This document shows, piece by piece, positions 61,917 to 64,000 of a DNA stretch of 64,000 nucleotides. The notes below the pieces were generated by a model. It searched no databases. It was not told where the DNA came from and worked only from the letters and a program-made list of their open reading frames with translations. Source of the stretch: CAYQJL01 sp964612295 (lineage in GTDB: Bacteria > Eisenbacteria > RBG-16-71-46 > CAIMUX01 > WJJG01). The DNA is taken from NCBI GenBank assembly GCA_964612295.1, contig CAZTDY010000016.1, positions 1 through 64,000 on the forward strand, read 5' to 3'. Both the position numbers and the translations under genes were made by a program. How positions within the stretch are numbered: position 1 is the stretch's first letter; every line of letters begins with the position of its first letter.

Positions 61917-62155
61917 CCTTCCCGGGCCCGAGGGGGTCTTGCAGGCCTAAGGCTTTTTGCAATGAACGAGGTCAAGATCGAAAACGGGGGACCCGATACG
62001 TAACGACGGAAGCGATCGGCCTACTTCGGTCGGTGGCCTTCTTAGGCCAAATGGTTCAAGGAAGGACGTCGGCTGCGGTTCGAACCAGCGGGCCAGACCA
62101 AGGCCTCTCACACATACGAACCAGCGGCGGACATGAAGCGGAGGGAGACGAAACG
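61917..62155. other. Leader region before the NHL-repeat gene
   Basis: 239 bp without a gene. It holds an 11-bp direct repeat CGAACCAGCGG at 62081-62091 and 62117-62127 (36-bp period), a TGGCCT/AGGCCA hairpin at 62034-62049 and an 8-bp inverted pair GGCCTAAG (near 61944) and CTTAGGCC (62041). These may be operator or mRNA-structure elements. A short T-run after GGCC near 61952 could end the upstream transcript. Confidence 0.4.
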
Positions 62156-64000
62156 ATGTTGAAGCACAGGGTCTTGTTGCTTTGTGTGCTCCTGGCGGCC
62201 ACAGCGCTAACGGTTCCAAGACCCGCCAGCGCCGCAGATTCGTATGAAGTGGTGGCCGAGTACAGCGGCCCCTACTTCTGGGTTGCCAATGCACCCAGCG
62301 TCGCTCAGCTGGTGGATGATCCGCAAGTGGAGACGCAGGAGTTCCTCAATCCCTACGACGTTGCTGTGAGCTTGGAAGCCGGTGGACGTACGATGAACTA
62401 CGTCCTCGACAGCGGCAACAATCGCATTCAGGGATTCGAAACGGATATCGACATTCGCCACTATGTCGATACACAGCTAACCTGGACTGAGCCGGTCGCC
62501 GGCGTGAGTCAGTGGGATAACGATGAGATTCGCCTCACTGAGTATGCGGCAGGTGCGACCAACTGGCTCATCCCGGGTTCCGACGTCGTCAAGATCGATG
62601 GCGCAACCTGGACGTGGGTTGCGGACCTGACCGGCTTCACGGCCGCGGACAGGGTCTACACGATCGATTTTGACATCGCCAACGGCCCGGAGATCGATTT
62701 CCCGGCCAACTCGCTCACGAGCTCGAGCGCGATCGAGCTTGCGTATGCCCTCACCGACTATGACGGCGGTGCCACCGCGGCCTTCGGCGTCGGTGACATC
62801 GACTGGGGGAATGCCGACGGAGCGGCCGTCGCCGAGGTTCGCCTCGACGAAGCGTCCCCGTCCACCATTTCCCTGCAGGACATGCGGGCGATCTTCACGA
62901 TCGCGAACCAGACCACGGCCACGACCGACGAGTTGTGGGTGGTCGACGCGGCTGACAACAGCGTCCTGGCAAATGAGTACGTCCGGGTCTACACCGTCAC
63001 CCAGGGTGCCGGCGTCGAAGGCGCGCTCGAAGCCTATGACGATGTTCTCACCACGCCAAGTGACGTCTACGTTGCGGCCGGTCCGACGGCTGTCGCCGCG
63101 GCGACGGAAGCCGCCGGGACGATCACGCACCTTGACGGCATCGCAGTGACCGATGCGAACCAGGTGACGGGCCACACCTACCAGTTCGATATGACCGGCG
63201 GAAACGTCGATCTGGTCGATCTGACGACCGGCCGTGTTGTGGTCGATGCCGCCGCGAAGGCGGATTGGGTGACCGGCTCGAACACCTGCTACGCCGTGCC
63301 GGGTATCGGGTTCGACTTCGACGTGCTCGTCGCGGACGACACCGATGACACCTTCACGACGACGCGTCAGGTTCCGCAGCGGTACGCGTTCATTTGCGAC
63401 CAGGGGAACAACCGGATCAAGATCCTGGCGGTGGGCGATATCTCGACCAGCGCTGGTGACGACCTTCCCGGCGATGTTCACACCTGCGTCGTGCAGCCCT
63501 CGGGCGCCGGCACCATTGGTGCGACGGCGGACCAGGACTACTACTTCACGACTCCGGCCACGGTTCCTGAGAACTGGCAGACGGGTACCGAAACTCGTCC
63601 GCTGAAGCAGAACTCGGTCACTTTGATCGAGGATCCTGCCGGCACGCCAGTTGCCTGGACCGAGGTCACCGACCTTTCGCTCGCCGGACCGAGTGACAAG
63701 GTCTACACCGTGGACTGGTGGGAAGGCATCATCACCTTTGGTGACGGCCTCCACGGCTCGCTGCCGACGGCTAACGCCGACTGGAGCGTGGTCTACACCA
63801 GCACCCCCGACATTCTGCGCTATGGCAGCCGGGGTGGCGGTAGTGGCCAGTTCATGGACCCGCACGGTGTGTGCGCCTATTGGAGCAGCAGTCTGGCTTG
63901 CTTCAATGTCTATGTGACGGATAGCGGCAACGGTCGCGTGCAGAAGTTCCACTTCTATCCTGAGGATGCGGCTCTTGGCGTTCCTCCCCGGATGGAGTAC
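62156..64000 (+). CDS. Secreted NHL-repeat protein, 3' end beyond the window
   Basis: The frame is open from an ATG at 62156 to the window edge (615 codons), so the gene is truncated on the right. The signal peptide is MLKHRVLLLCVLLAATALTV through about residue 28 (cleavage near ASAAD). NHL-type units appear at about 83-95 (YVLDSGNNRIQGF), 410-425 (FICDQGNNRIKILAVGD) and near 580-600 (YVTDSGNGRVQKF), spaced by beta-rich domains of Ala/Thr/Asp-heavy sequence. A long propeller- or fibre-like extracellular protein is likely. AGGGAG lies about 10 bp before the ATG. An antisense frame of 491 codons overlaps it but lacks family features. Confidence 0.72.
   Translation, partial: MLKHRVLLLCVLLAATALTVPRPASAADSYEVVAEYSGPYFWVANAPSVAQLVDDPQVETQEFLNPYDVAVSLEAGGRTMNYVLDSGNNRIQGFETDIDIRHYVDTQLTWTEPVAGVSQWDNDEIRLTEYAAGATNWLIPGSDVVKIDGATWTWVADLTGFTAADRVYTIDFDIANGPEIDFPANSLTSSSAIELAYALTDYDGGATAAFGVGDIDWGNADGAAVAEVRLDEASPSTISLQDMRAIFTIANQTTATTDELWVVDAADNSVLANEYVRVYTVTQGAGVEGALEAYDDVLTTPSDVYVAAGPTAVAAATEAAGTITHLDGIAVTDANQVTGHTYQFDMTGGNVDLVDLTTGRVVVDAAAKADWVTGSNTCYAVPGIGFDFDVLVADDTDDTFTTTRQVPQRYAFICDQGNNRIKILAVGDISTSAGDDLPGDVHTCVVQPSGAGTIGATADQDYYFTTPATVPENWQTGTETRPLKQNSVTLIEDPAGTPVAWTEVTDLSLAGPSDKVYTVDWWEGIITFGDGLHGSLPTANADWSVVYTSTPDILRYGSRGGGSGQFMDPHGVCAYWSSSLACFNVYVTDSGNGRVQKFHFYPEDAALGVPPRMEY

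Noticed and set aside
62477..63952. A 491-codon open frame on the minus strand
   Set aside because: It is antisense to the open NHL-repeat frame, lacks a signal or domain, and its Arg/Val/Asp-heavy composition is that of a high-GC shadow frame.

Overview
The window reads as about 64 kb of chromosome from a GC-rich, Gram-negative-type bacterium. Signs of an outer membrane are an LptE-like lipoprotein, a PorV/PorQ-type barrel, two other predicted barrel proteins, nucleotide-sugar genes for surface polysaccharide, and several lipoprotein signal peptides. Secreted parallel beta-helix proteins with FlgD-like C-terminal domains, FN3 lipoproteins and a gliding-type ABC cassette resemble what is seen in candidate phyla such as Eisenbacteria and other FCB-related lineages. 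That placement is inference: the window has no rRNA or other phylogenetic marker that I could score. I found no tRNA, rRNA, CRISPR array, insertion sequence or prophage. The one 3'-truncated gene is at the right edge.

Layout. 0.1-2.8 kb (minus): a secreted protein, an AlkD-like DNA glycosylase and a membrane-anchored ankyrin protein. 2.9-7.4 kb (plus): murJ, uvrC and a Xer-type recombinase, tightly packed. 7.4-13.6 kb (plus): a barrel protein, a SNF2/RapA-like helicase with a separate partner protein, a secreted M3-like protein that seems to lack the zinc motif, and a YfgM-like TPR protein. 13.7-18.7 kb (minus): an FN3/beta-helix lipoprotein and a two-domain M16 peptidase, followed by an 861-bp stretch without a convincing gene. 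19.6-26.3 kb (minus): thioredoxin, holA, lptE-like, a CDP-tyvelose-epimerase-like gene, a PorV-like gene, a sugar epimerase and a UDP-sugar dehydrogenase. 26.5-30.9 kb: ctpA-type protease, Yip1-like protein, macro-domain protein (minus) and AI-2E family permease. 30.9-32.9 kb (minus): cvpA, a SAM hydroxide adenosyltransferase and a very basic histone-tail-like protein. 33.0-37.8 kb (minus): DUF4340, GldG-like, GldF-like and ABC ATPase cassette. 38.1-44.7 kb (plus): proS and two beta-helix proteins. 44.7-51.0 kb (minus): TPR lipoprotein, propeller-like secreted protein, SpoIVB/S55-like protein and a barrel protein. 51.2-57.7 kb: a GT4 glycosyltransferase (plus), then HAD-IG nucleotidase, M19 dipeptidase, GT2 glycosyltransferase, M50 protease and K+ channel (minus). 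57.9-64 kb (plus): Mrp, TrmB, ClpP-like protease, an FN3/cohesin-like lipoprotein and the start of a large NHL-repeat protein.

Much of the content concerns the envelope: lipid II flipping, LPS assembly, sugar activation, envelope proteolysis (M16, CtpA, S55, M50) and display of repeat-rich secreted proteins. The items most worth following up are the split RapA-like helicase pair, the basic histone-tail protein with a dyad upstream, the modular beta-helix family (one member with an apparent reading-frame break in its signal peptide), the inactivated M3-like protein, and a predicted leaderless promoter for murJ.
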